Source: Acidobacteriota bacterium
GTDB lineage: Bacteria > Acidobacteriota > Blastocatellia > Pyrinomonadales > Pyrinomonadaceae
Length of the DNA: 5,019 nt
NCBI GenBank assembly: GCA_003222835.1
Contig: QHXE01000010.1
Coordinates: 15,504 to 20,522 of the forward strand
Direction of reading: 5' to 3'
The notes under the pieces are model-generated. The model did not search any database and had not been told where the DNA came from. It worked only from the letters and a program-made list of their open reading frames with translations. Below are positions 1 to 5,019 of the stretch, one piece after another. Each line of letters opens with the position of its first letter. The stretch's first letter is position 1. The position numbers and the translations under genes are program-made.

Positions 1-1765
1 CCAGGCGAACGCTTTCGTTGAAGTAGTCGCGAACCTGGTTTGCATAATCCGTGTAGTCGAAAGGCAAGCCGTCAGCATCAGCCAGACGCATGGCCATCGT
101 ACCCCACAACTGCGCAGCAGCAACGTGATATAGGAAATCGGGATCCCCGAAGTGCGACATCCAATAAAAAGAATCGTAGGCCGAATGATATACGCCGTAA
201 TCGCCGCCAAATCCCATGTCAGTCGACGGAATTCCGAGGTGCTGTAGAAACGGTGTGTAATCCGAACCGGAACCCAGGGGGCCAATGCGCGCTTCCGCAT
301 TCAAGTCAGGATCGGTTTCGCTTCGTTGTTCGCGCGCGCGATCCTGCCATTGCTGATAGATGGTCTTGCCCGTTTTTGGATCCTTCACGTCGCGGGTTGC
401 CGCGCGGATTAGTTTCCAAAGCGATGGGACCGAGGAGACACCATAGTTTGGGCCCTCAACAGCCACGTCGACATTTAGATACGCAACTGCTTTCTGCTGC
501 AGTTCGTCGGCGTTTTCTTCCGCCCATTCAGTCGAACCGATCAAGCCGTACTCTTCTCCATCCCAACTGCAAAGAATGATCGTGCGCCTGGGCTGCCAAC
601 CATTCTTCAACAGTTGACCGAATCCGCGTGCCGCTTCCAACATCGATGCCGTGCCGCTGTTTGGATCGACCGCGCCAAACACCCAAGCGTCGCGGTGATT
701 GCCCATAATCACCCAACGATCTTTTTCCGCGGCGCCATCAATCCGCGCGACGACGTCCCAGAGCGTCCGCGACTGATAGTCCATCTCCGTTTTCAAATGA
801 ACGCGCACGTCGTTAGTCCCGCCGACGTGATAAGGAAAAGGGAAGGCGCCCTGAAAGCCTCGCGGGCGTACTGGACCTTTCAATGGCTCGATCAATTTAC
901 GAGCTTCGTCGTAGGCGAGAGGCTGTACCGGAATGCGAGGAATGTCCGCATAAGCCTCTTCTAAACTGAGTCGCGGTACGCCGGGAATTGCAGGCTTGCC
1001 GGGCGTCAGAGGGTCGCCCGGATACTGAAACAGAAATTGCACTGAGCCGCGCTGACCGGATGCCACGGGACGCCAAGGCCCTTGCGGATAAACATCGCCC
1101 TGCGCGTAACCATCCTCCGCCGGATCGGAATAGATGATGCAGCCGACCGCGCCATGATCCTGCGCGACTTTCGCTTTCACACCGCGAAACGAATTGCCGT
1201 AACGCACGATGACGATTTTGCCTTTGACCTCGACGCCGGCTTTTTGTAACGCTTCGTAATCCGGCGGCAAACCGTAGTTCGCATAGACCAGCGGCGCGGT
1301 CACGTCGCCGCTCGCGCTGTAGCCGTTGAAGAGCGGTGTGATCTTTGGATTCGAAGAAGTCGGGTCTTCCTTGAGTATCGCTTCGCGAACTGAAAGCCTT
1401 TCGCGACGCGGAGCAACTAACTCCACGATCGGATCGGTCTTCGGATAATTCAGCCACACCTGGTATTCCTTGAGTTCCGCGGATAGCCCAAACGAGCGCA
1501 TCTGATCGCGAACATAGACGGCCGTCGCATAGTCTTCTTTCGTGCCCGCAACGTGTGGCTCCAAAGTCAATCGGCGCAGATGCTCGCCCGCCGAATTGGG
1601 CGCCGGCACGGCGTGAAACTGTTCTTCCCAGCGACGCTCACTTGCCGAATCCTCGCGCGTGAAACCATCGAGCGCGGTCTCCTGCATTAACGCCACGGGC
1701 GGATGCACCAGCGAGATCAAGAAGACTGAGACAACAAAAGCGATAAGAATTCGGATTGAAGTCAT
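1..1765 (-). CDS. Exported M28 metallopeptidase, glutamate carboxypeptidase II-like (C-terminus cut by window edge)
   Basis: The frame is open from the ATG at 1765 to base 1, giving 588 codons with no stop. Residues 5-21 are hydrophobic and look like a signal peptide, with no lipobox cysteine, so the enzyme probably acts in the periplasm or outside the cell. A protease-associated domain covers about 150-260, including KGKIVIVRYG, SDPAEDGY and GDPLTPG. The M28 catalytic domain follows. By spacing against human PSMA, the two-zinc ligands are H357 and D367 (GNHRDAWVFGAVDPNSG), E404/E405 (SWDGEEYGLIGSTEW), D433 and H527 (VYHSAYDS); all are present and E404 is the likely general base. The family hydrolyses C-terminal residues from short peptides. 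The transferrin-receptor-like dimerisation domain begins near residue 560 and is mostly off the window; roughly 150 residues are missing if the length follows PSMA (750 aa). The start is supported by GGGAGAG five bases upstream. The PSMA arginine patch is absent, so glutamate-type specificity should not be assumed. Family call is very secure; substrate is unknown. Confidence 0.95.
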   Translation of the reverse strand, partial: MTSIRILIAFVVSVFLISLVHPPVALMQETALDGFTREDSASERRWEEQFHAVPAPNSAGEHLRRLTLEPHVAGTKEDYATAVYVRDQMRSFGLSAELKEYQVWLNYPKTDPIVELVAPRRERLSVREAILKEDPTSSNPKITPLFNGYSASGDVTAPLVYANYGLPPDYEALQKAGVEVKGKIVIVRYGNSFRGVKAKVAQDHGAVGCIIYSDPAEDGYAQGDVYPQGPWRPVASGQRGSVQFLFQYPGDPLTPGKPAIPGVPRLSLEEAYADIPRIPVQPLAYDEARKLIEPLKGPVRPRGFQGAFPFPYHVGGTNDVRVHLKTEMDYQSRTLWDVVARIDGAAEKDRWVIMGNHRDAWVFGAVDPNSGTASMLEAARGFGQLLKNGWQPRRTIILCSWDGEEYGLIGSTEWAEENADELQQKAVAYLNVDVAVEGPNYGVSSVPSLWKLIRAATRDVKDPKTGKTIYQQWQDRAREQRSETDPDLNAEARIGPLGSGSDYTPFLQHLGIPSTDMGFGGDYGVYHSAYDSFYWMSHFGDPDFLYHVAAAQLWGTMAMRLADADGLPFDYTDYANQVRDYFNESVRL

Positions 1766-1770
1766 TTCAA

Positions 1771-1777
1771 CTCTCCC
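1771..1777 (-). promoter_or_regulatory. Ribosome binding site of the M28 peptidase
   Basis: Read on the minus strand, GGGAGAG lies five bases before the ATG at 1765. It is a strong Shine-Dalgarno match and fixes the start immediately before the signal-peptide-like N-terminus. The alternative internal ATG at codon 27 would remove that signal. I could not find a convincing -35/-10 pair for this gene between it and the palindrome. Confidence 0.75.
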
Positions 1778-1807
1778 AAAGTTGCAAGTGATTACGGGTA
1801 ACGATTC

Positions 1808-1891
1808 AACGCAAAGGCCGCAAAGGACTCCGCAAAGGTAGGCCAGGAAAGCTCTGCGTTCCTTTGCGCAAACCTTCGCGCCCTTTGCGTT
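1808..1891. repeat. Long imperfect palindrome of six CGCAAAGG units, three per strand
   Basis: The unit CGCAAAGG occurs on the plus strand at 1810-1817, 1819-1826 and 1831-1838. Its complement CCTTTGCG occurs at 1861-1868, 1873-1880 (one base changed, CCTTCGCG) and 1882-1889. Unit starts are 9 then 12 bases apart on the left and 12 then 9 on the right, so the two halves mirror each other exactly around 1849/1850. Pairing base i with 3699-i, 29 of the 36 positions from 1808 to 1843 are complementary, and the mismatches fall mostly between units. The centre (about 1844-1855) could form a loop. It lies between two divergent genes and does not encode a plausible protein. It could be a dispersed REP/MITE-like intergenic element, a multi-site protein-binding region, or a stem-loop that insulates the two transcripts. 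The structure is seen directly; the function is unknown. Confidence 0.9.
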
Positions 1892-1937
1892 AAAATCCCT
1901 CCTTGCTTTTCACCGAACATTGATCCCGTTCTTCGCG

Positions 1938-1943
1938 TAGAAT
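1938..1943 (+). promoter_or_regulatory. Possible -10 element for the zinc-ribbon/VWA gene pair
   Basis: TAGAAT matches the sigma-70 -10 consensus at five of six bases and sits 22 bases before the ATG at 1966, giving a short leader that contains the ribosome binding site. The sequence at the expected -35 position (about 1915-1920, GAACAT) is poor. TTGATC at 1920-1925 is too close and TTGCTT at 1903-1908 too far. If real, transcription starts downstream of the palindrome, so the palindrome is not in this mRNA. Confidence 0.3.
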
Positions 1944-1965
1944 AAACGCGAAAGGAAAACTCAAA

Positions 1966-2541
1966 ATGGAAAGCCGCTATTATCCCGGCGTTGAAGCCGA
2001 CGTTACAAAATTAACGACTGAGCTTCGCGACCTCTTCGACGAAGACTTCGAAGTTCAAACGATGCAAGTCTCATCGACCGCCGTGATGCAAGCGCGCAAG
2101 TCTAGCACGTGGCGCGACATTACCGGACTCTCGGCCGCGTTGACAATCAAGGTCACTCCCGAAACCGGCGGCACGCGCGTCGAAATCGGCATGCAGAAGT
2201 GGTTCGACAAGGCCGCGGTTGCCGCCGTCGCGTTGGCCTTGTCGGCTGGACTCCTACTCGCCTTGCCCGCGCTCGGCGCCTACTGGCAATACAAACTTAC
2301 GGAAGACGCGTGGAAAATAATCGAAGATCATATCGCGCGCAAAGCCGGTGGTTATGTTCCACCTCTGCCGGGACGCTGTGGCACCTGTGGCGCAGCTAAT
2401 AACGGAGGATCGACCTACTGCTCTTCATGCGGCGCGAATCTCCGCGTTGGTCTTTCATGCGCAGCTTGTGGCGCGATCCAGAAGGATCCCGGCGCGCGCT
2501 TTTGCAGTTCGTGCGGGAAATCGTTAACCGCTTCTGCTTAG
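1966..2541 (+). CDS. Single-pass membrane protein with C-terminal double zinc ribbon
   Basis: The protein has 191 residues. Residues 1-80 form a small soluble domain of mixed helix and strand character (starting MESRYYPGVE, ending near VEIGMQKWFDKAA) that I do not recognise as a characterised family. Residues 84-107 are a hydrophobic alanine/leucine-rich transmembrane helix. A short charged linker follows, then two treble-type zinc ribbons: C138/C141 with C152/C155, and C165/C168 with C180/C183. All eight cysteines are in CxxC pairs, so two structural zinc ions are expected. There is no signal peptide. The ribbons could bind a protein or nucleic acid partner, but nothing in the sequence says which. 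The start is supported by AAAGGA at 1951-1956, nine bases upstream. The VWA protein gene begins 47 bases downstream in the same direction, suggesting one operon. Domain architecture is clear; the function is unknown. Confidence 0.9.
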   Translation: MESRYYPGVEADVTKLTTELRDLFDEDFEVQTMQVSSTAVMQARKSSTWRDITGLSAALTIKVTPETGGTRVEIGMQKWFDKAAVAAVALALSAGLLLALPALGAYWQYKLTEDAWKIIEDHIARKAGGYVPPLPGRCGTCGAANNGGSTYCSSCGANLRVGLSCAACGAIQKDPGARFCSSCGKSLTASA

Positions 2542-2580
2542 AGCTGCTGTCGCATTTTCTCTGCGTTACCTCCGAAGAAA

Positions 2581-2585
2581 AGGAG
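2581..2585 (+). promoter_or_regulatory. Ribosome binding site that sets the VWA protein start
   Basis: AGGAG ends three bases before the ATG at 2589, a rather tight spacing. It supports this start over the in-frame upstream ATG at 2427, which lies inside the zinc-ribbon gene and would put 54 non-signal-like residues ahead of the signal peptide. CTCC at 2570-2573 could pair with GGAG at 2582-2585 across eight bases. A four-base stem is too weak to claim as a regulatory hairpin. Confidence 0.6.
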
Positions 2586-2588
2586 CTG

Positions 2589-3554
2589 ATGATCCTGACC
2601 CGCCGAGTTCGTGTTGTCAGCTTCGCATTAGGCGCGACGGTAGCCGCTGTTCTCTTTGCTCCGAAACTCTTCGCCCAGGAAAAAGAACCAATCGATGTCG
2701 TCAAGGTCAACACGGATCTTGTCGTCTTTGATACCCAGGTCATCGACAAAAAGACCAAACGCGTAATCGGCGATCTCACCAAAGAAGACTTCGAACTTAG
2801 CGATAACGGTGTTCGACAACAGATTAGTTATTTCAGCCGCGATGAATTGCCGCTTTCAATCATGCTGTTGCTCGACGTGAGCGGAAGTGTCCGCCCGATC
2901 CTGCATCAGATCCGCGATGGCGCACTCAATGCGCTGCAACGCCTGAAACCGGAAGATCGAGTTGCGGTAATGGCCTTCGCGAATACTTCCAGACTGGCGC
3001 AGGACTTTACTAGCGATCGAAAACTCGCCGCGCAGAAGATCGAAGAAGCAACCGCGAGCGACGCGCTGGGCCGGGGAACCTTTCTTGGTTCGGCTCTGGA
3101 GAGCGCGGCCGTTCACATGCAGAAAGCGCCCGCGCAAACGGGCCGTCGCGTGATCATCGTGGTCACGGACAACATCGCAATGACTCCGGGGCGCCAAACG
3201 AAAGACATTCTGGACGAACTCTTCGACACCGGCACTGTTGTCTACGGCCTGATCGTGCGCGCCGCGATCGGCAAGGTCTTCAACGTTATGTTCCTCGGAC
3301 AGATTAAGGGAGTCAACGAGTTCGTGGCCCAAACCGGCGGAGAAATCGTGGGAGCAGATAAGAACGAAGTTGAGGCAAAGCTGGGCGCGGTAATAGATCG
3401 CTTGCGTGCGCGTTACGCGATCGGATTTCGGCCAACGGACGCGAATGACGATGTCAAGTTTAGAAGGGTTGAGATCAGGGTTGCTGCCGCGAAGAAGCGC
3501 ACAGAGAAATTAGTCGTGCTTACGAAGCGCGGTTATTATCTGCGGCGGCGTTAA
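2589..3554 (+). CDS. Secreted VWA-domain protein of the VWFA-related Acidobacterial family
   Basis: With the ATG at 2589 the protein has 321 residues, near the usual length of the TIGR03436-type family. Residues 1-29 are a signal peptide (basic start, hydrophobic 11-23, probable cleavage after KLFA). Residues 36-83 form the N-terminal strand-rich segment typical of the family, including VNTDLVVFDTQVIDK and LTKEDFELSDNG. The von Willebrand A domain spans about 88-275. Its metal-ion-dependent adhesion site is complete: D96, S98 and S100 (DVSGS), T164 (GRGTFLGS) and D194 (VVTDN), so it should bind Mg2+ or a similar ion and contact a protein partner. The C-terminus (YAIGFRPT, then FRRVEIRV, ending in KRGYYLRRR) is the usual closing beta segment. 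It should act in the periplasm or extracellularly. The molecular role of this family is not established. It follows the zinc-ribbon gene by 47 bases and is probably cotranscribed. Family call is strong; partner and process are unknown. Confidence 0.93.
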   Translation: MILTRRVRVVSFALGATVAAVLFAPKLFAQEKEPIDVVKVNTDLVVFDTQVIDKKTKRVIGDLTKEDFELSDNGVRQQISYFSRDELPLSIMLLLDVSGSVRPILHQIRDGALNALQRLKPEDRVAVMAFANTSRLAQDFTSDRKLAAQKIEEATASDALGRGTFLGSALESAAVHMQKAPAQTGRRVIIVVTDNIAMTPGRQTKDILDELFDTGTVVYGLIVRAAIGKVFNVMFLGQIKGVNEFVAQTGGEIVGADKNEVEAKLGAVIDRLRARYAIGFRPTDANDDVKFRRVEIRVAAAKKRTEKLVVLTKRGYYLRRR

Positions 3555-3637
3555 AGTCGCAGAACAGGTAATAAATCTTCCGCTCGTCATTGGAATTTGT
3601 GCCGGCGGTTTCGACATTGAGACATTCCTAAGCGCAC

Positions 3638-5019
3638 TCAATCATGCCTCAGGGCCCGCACGGGATCGATTCTCGCCGCGCGCGCGGCAGGATAGAGCGC
3701 GGCGAGAATGGAAACGATTAGCGCAAACGCAATCGCGCCGAGCCATAAATAAGGCGGCAAGTGAAAGAAATCGACGAAGGAAGCGCCCTGCGGTTTGAGG
3801 ATAAAGCGAAAAGCCAGACGATTCGAGATGCCGTCGATTCCCCACGCCGCCAAGGAGCCAATCACCCCGCCGGTAAATCCTATCACCGCCGCTTCGAAGA
3901 AGAAGATCAATTTGATCTCGCGATCTTCCGCGCCAATGGCCTTCATGATCCCAATCTCGCGCGTGCGTTCAAGGATCGACATGATCATCGTATTGGCTAT
4001 TCCAAACGAAGCAACCAGCAACGAAATGCCACCGAGTAAACCCAGCACCGCGTCGATAATTAGGAACACGGTGCGAATCTGTTCCATCTGATCGACGATC
4101 GAGAAGCTGCCAAACCCAAGTTCAGTGATCCGCTTGCGCACTTCGGTGATCGCAACCGGATCGCTTACCCGAACTACCGCCGAGCCGTATCCCTCGCTCT
4201 GCGACTCGTTAAGTTGCCCGCTTTGTCGCGCGAGCGCGAGAGCCACTTCACCCATCGGGTTGCGATGGTTTGCCAGCCAGTCATGTGCAGCCGGCAACGG
4301 AATATAAGTCGAAGCGCTGAATGCCAGACCAACTGGTCCACCTTGCGCCGCGCCTTCTCGTTTTTCCTCTCCCAACACGCCGGCGATGCGAAACGTCCGG
4401 GCGGCCACAGCGTCTGCGGGAGCGCTTTGGGTGTCTTCAAGCGGCAACCCGAAGAAGCTTATGCCCTCGTCGCTGTCGCTCTGGTCAGCCTTCTTCTCAT
4501 CATTCTGTTTCTGAGCCGTCCCGCCTTCGTTTGATTTCTCATTGCGCGCAGCCAGAAATTCAATTGTCTGACCCACGGCATCGGCGGCTTTCGCGTATCC
4601 GCAGGTCTCGACAAAGACATCGCTGACCACGGCTTCGTCTGCGTCCGCTCGGCTAATCATCTTCCCTGCAGCAAAGGTTTTGAATCGGGAGGACGAATTC
4701 GGAATTGAGGCGCCGGCCACCGATTGCGGAAAAACTCGACCATTGCAGCGAATATACACGGTGAAGCCGATGTCCGGTTCGACGTAAGCGACTCCAGGAA
4801 TTTTTTGGATCTCCGCCACGGCGGCATCGTCCAGGATCCTGGTCGGCGCTTTATCCGATCTGAAAGCCGGACCGCGGCGTTCGCCGGGATTCTCGTCACG
4901 TCTTAATTTCGAATCGACGTTCGCCATGGCCATAGTGAAGACGCTCTTGCCGAAGACGCGAATCTCATTAAAGAGATCGAGCGCGCGAAAACGGGAGAGC
5001 ATGTTTCGTTGTAAACCCA
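3638..5019 (-). CDS. MacB/FtsX-type ABC transporter permease (N-terminus beyond right edge)
   Basis: The frame ends at TGA 3640-3638 and is open to the right edge. An ATG at 5002 has no ribosome binding site, and the codons before it read GLQRN, which resembles the end of the first transmembrane helix of this family. The true start is therefore probably off the window. Numbering from that ATG, residues 1-310 are the periplasmic MacB-type core domain. The FtsX domain follows with three helices at about 312-342, 368-390 and 417-437. Between the first two lies ERTREIGIMKAIGA (345-358), the conserved cytoplasmic coupling loop that contacts the ATPase. The ending PAARAARIDPVRALRHD is also typical. 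Such permeases pair with an MacB/LolD-like ATPase and act by mechanotransmission on efflux, lipoprotein or envelope substrates; the ATPase gene is not in this window. Residues about 152-198 are a hydrophilic low-complexity insert within the periplasmic domain. Substrate is unknown. Confidence 0.92.
   Translation of the reverse strand, partial: GLQRNMLSRFRALDLFNEIRVFGKSVFTMAMANVDSKLRRDENPGERRGPAFRSDKAPTRILDDAAVAEIQKIPGVAYVEPDIGFTVYIRCNGRVFPQSVAGASIPNSSSRFKTFAAGKMISRADADEAVVSDVFVETCGYAKAADAVGQTIEFLAARNEKSNEGGTAQKQNDEKKADQSDSDEGISFFGLPLEDTQSAPADAVAARTFRIAGVLGEEKREGAAQGGPVGLAFSASTYIPLPAAHDWLANHRNPMGEVALALARQSGQLNESQSEGYGSAVVRVSDPVAITEVRKRITELGFGSFSIVDQMEQIRTVFLIIDAVLGLLGGISLLVASFGIANTMIMSILERTREIGIMKAIGAEDREIKLIFFFEAAVIGFTGGVIGSLAAWGIDGISNRLAFRFILKPQGASFVDFFHLPPYLWLGAIAFALIVSILAALYPAARAARIDPVRALRHD

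Noticed and set aside
40..579. Plus-strand 179-codon open frame at the left end
   Set aside because: It is antisense to the conserved catalytic region of the peptidase and has a low-complexity R/P/S/Q composition typical of a noncoding frame.
897..1457. Minus-strand 186-codon open frame within the peptidase region
   Set aside because: It is in another frame of the same strand as the M28 peptidase, whose frame carries every family motif. The alternative translation is arginine/serine-rich with no recognisable domain, as expected of a shadow.
1810..1889. CRISPR-like array formed by the CGCAAAGG units
   Set aside because: Units are only eight bases, spacers are one to four bases within each half, and the two halves are inverted relative to each other. 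This is a palindrome, not an array of direct repeats with unique spacers.
2427..2588. Upstream in-frame extension of the VWA protein into the zinc-ribbon gene
   Set aside because: The 54 extra residues overlap the zinc-ribbon coding sequence and would bury the signal peptide. The ATG at 2589 has AGGAG just upstream and gives the expected family length.
2856..3332. Antisense 158-codon open frame opposite the VWA gene
   Set aside because: It lies wholly inside the VWA domain coding region, has no ribosome binding site that I can see, and reads as compositionally biased antisense sequence.
3555..3637. Intrinsic terminator between the convergent VWA and permease genes
   Set aside because: The only pairings I found are GGAAT/ATTCC with a loop of about 27 bases and a short GCCGGC palindrome. 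Neither has a following T-run on either strand.

Overview
The window most resembles a chromosomal segment of an Acidobacteriota-type soil bacterium. The main pointer is a complete secreted protein of the 'VWFA-related Acidobacterial domain' type. A bacterial PSMA-like M28 peptidase, a MacB/FtsX-type permease and moderately GC-rich coding sequence with many GCG/CGC/GAA codons fit that view. The assignment is inference from protein families, not from a marker gene.

Layout: (1) 1-1765, minus strand: an exported M28 family metallopeptidase of the glutamate carboxypeptidase II (PSMA/NAALADase) type. It is open across the whole stretch and loses its C-terminus at the left edge. (2) 1766-1965: a 200-base divergent intergenic region. 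It holds a strikingly regular long palindrome (1808-1891) built from six CGCAAAGG units, three on each strand, and a possible promoter for the plus-strand genes. (3) 1966-2541, plus: a small protein with an uncharacterised N-terminal domain, one transmembrane helix and a C-terminal double zinc ribbon. (4) 2589-3554, plus: the secreted VWA-domain protein with a complete MIDAS metal site, 47 bases downstream and probably cotranscribed. (5) 3555-3637: a short convergent gap with no clear terminator. (6) 3638-5019, minus: the MacB/FtsX-type ABC transporter permease, which enters from the right edge without its N-terminus and carries an odd hydrophilic low-complexity insert.

All four proteins are predicted to act in or beyond the inner membrane: two exported, two membrane-anchored. 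Only the zinc-ribbon and VWA genes are arranged as a likely operon. The peptidase and permease point away from that pair and are probably unrelated units. I see no RNA gene, CRISPR array, transposase or other defined mobile element, and no convincing new multi-gene system. The most unusual item is the symmetric repeat element; the zinc-ribbon/VWA pair is the least characterised gene content.
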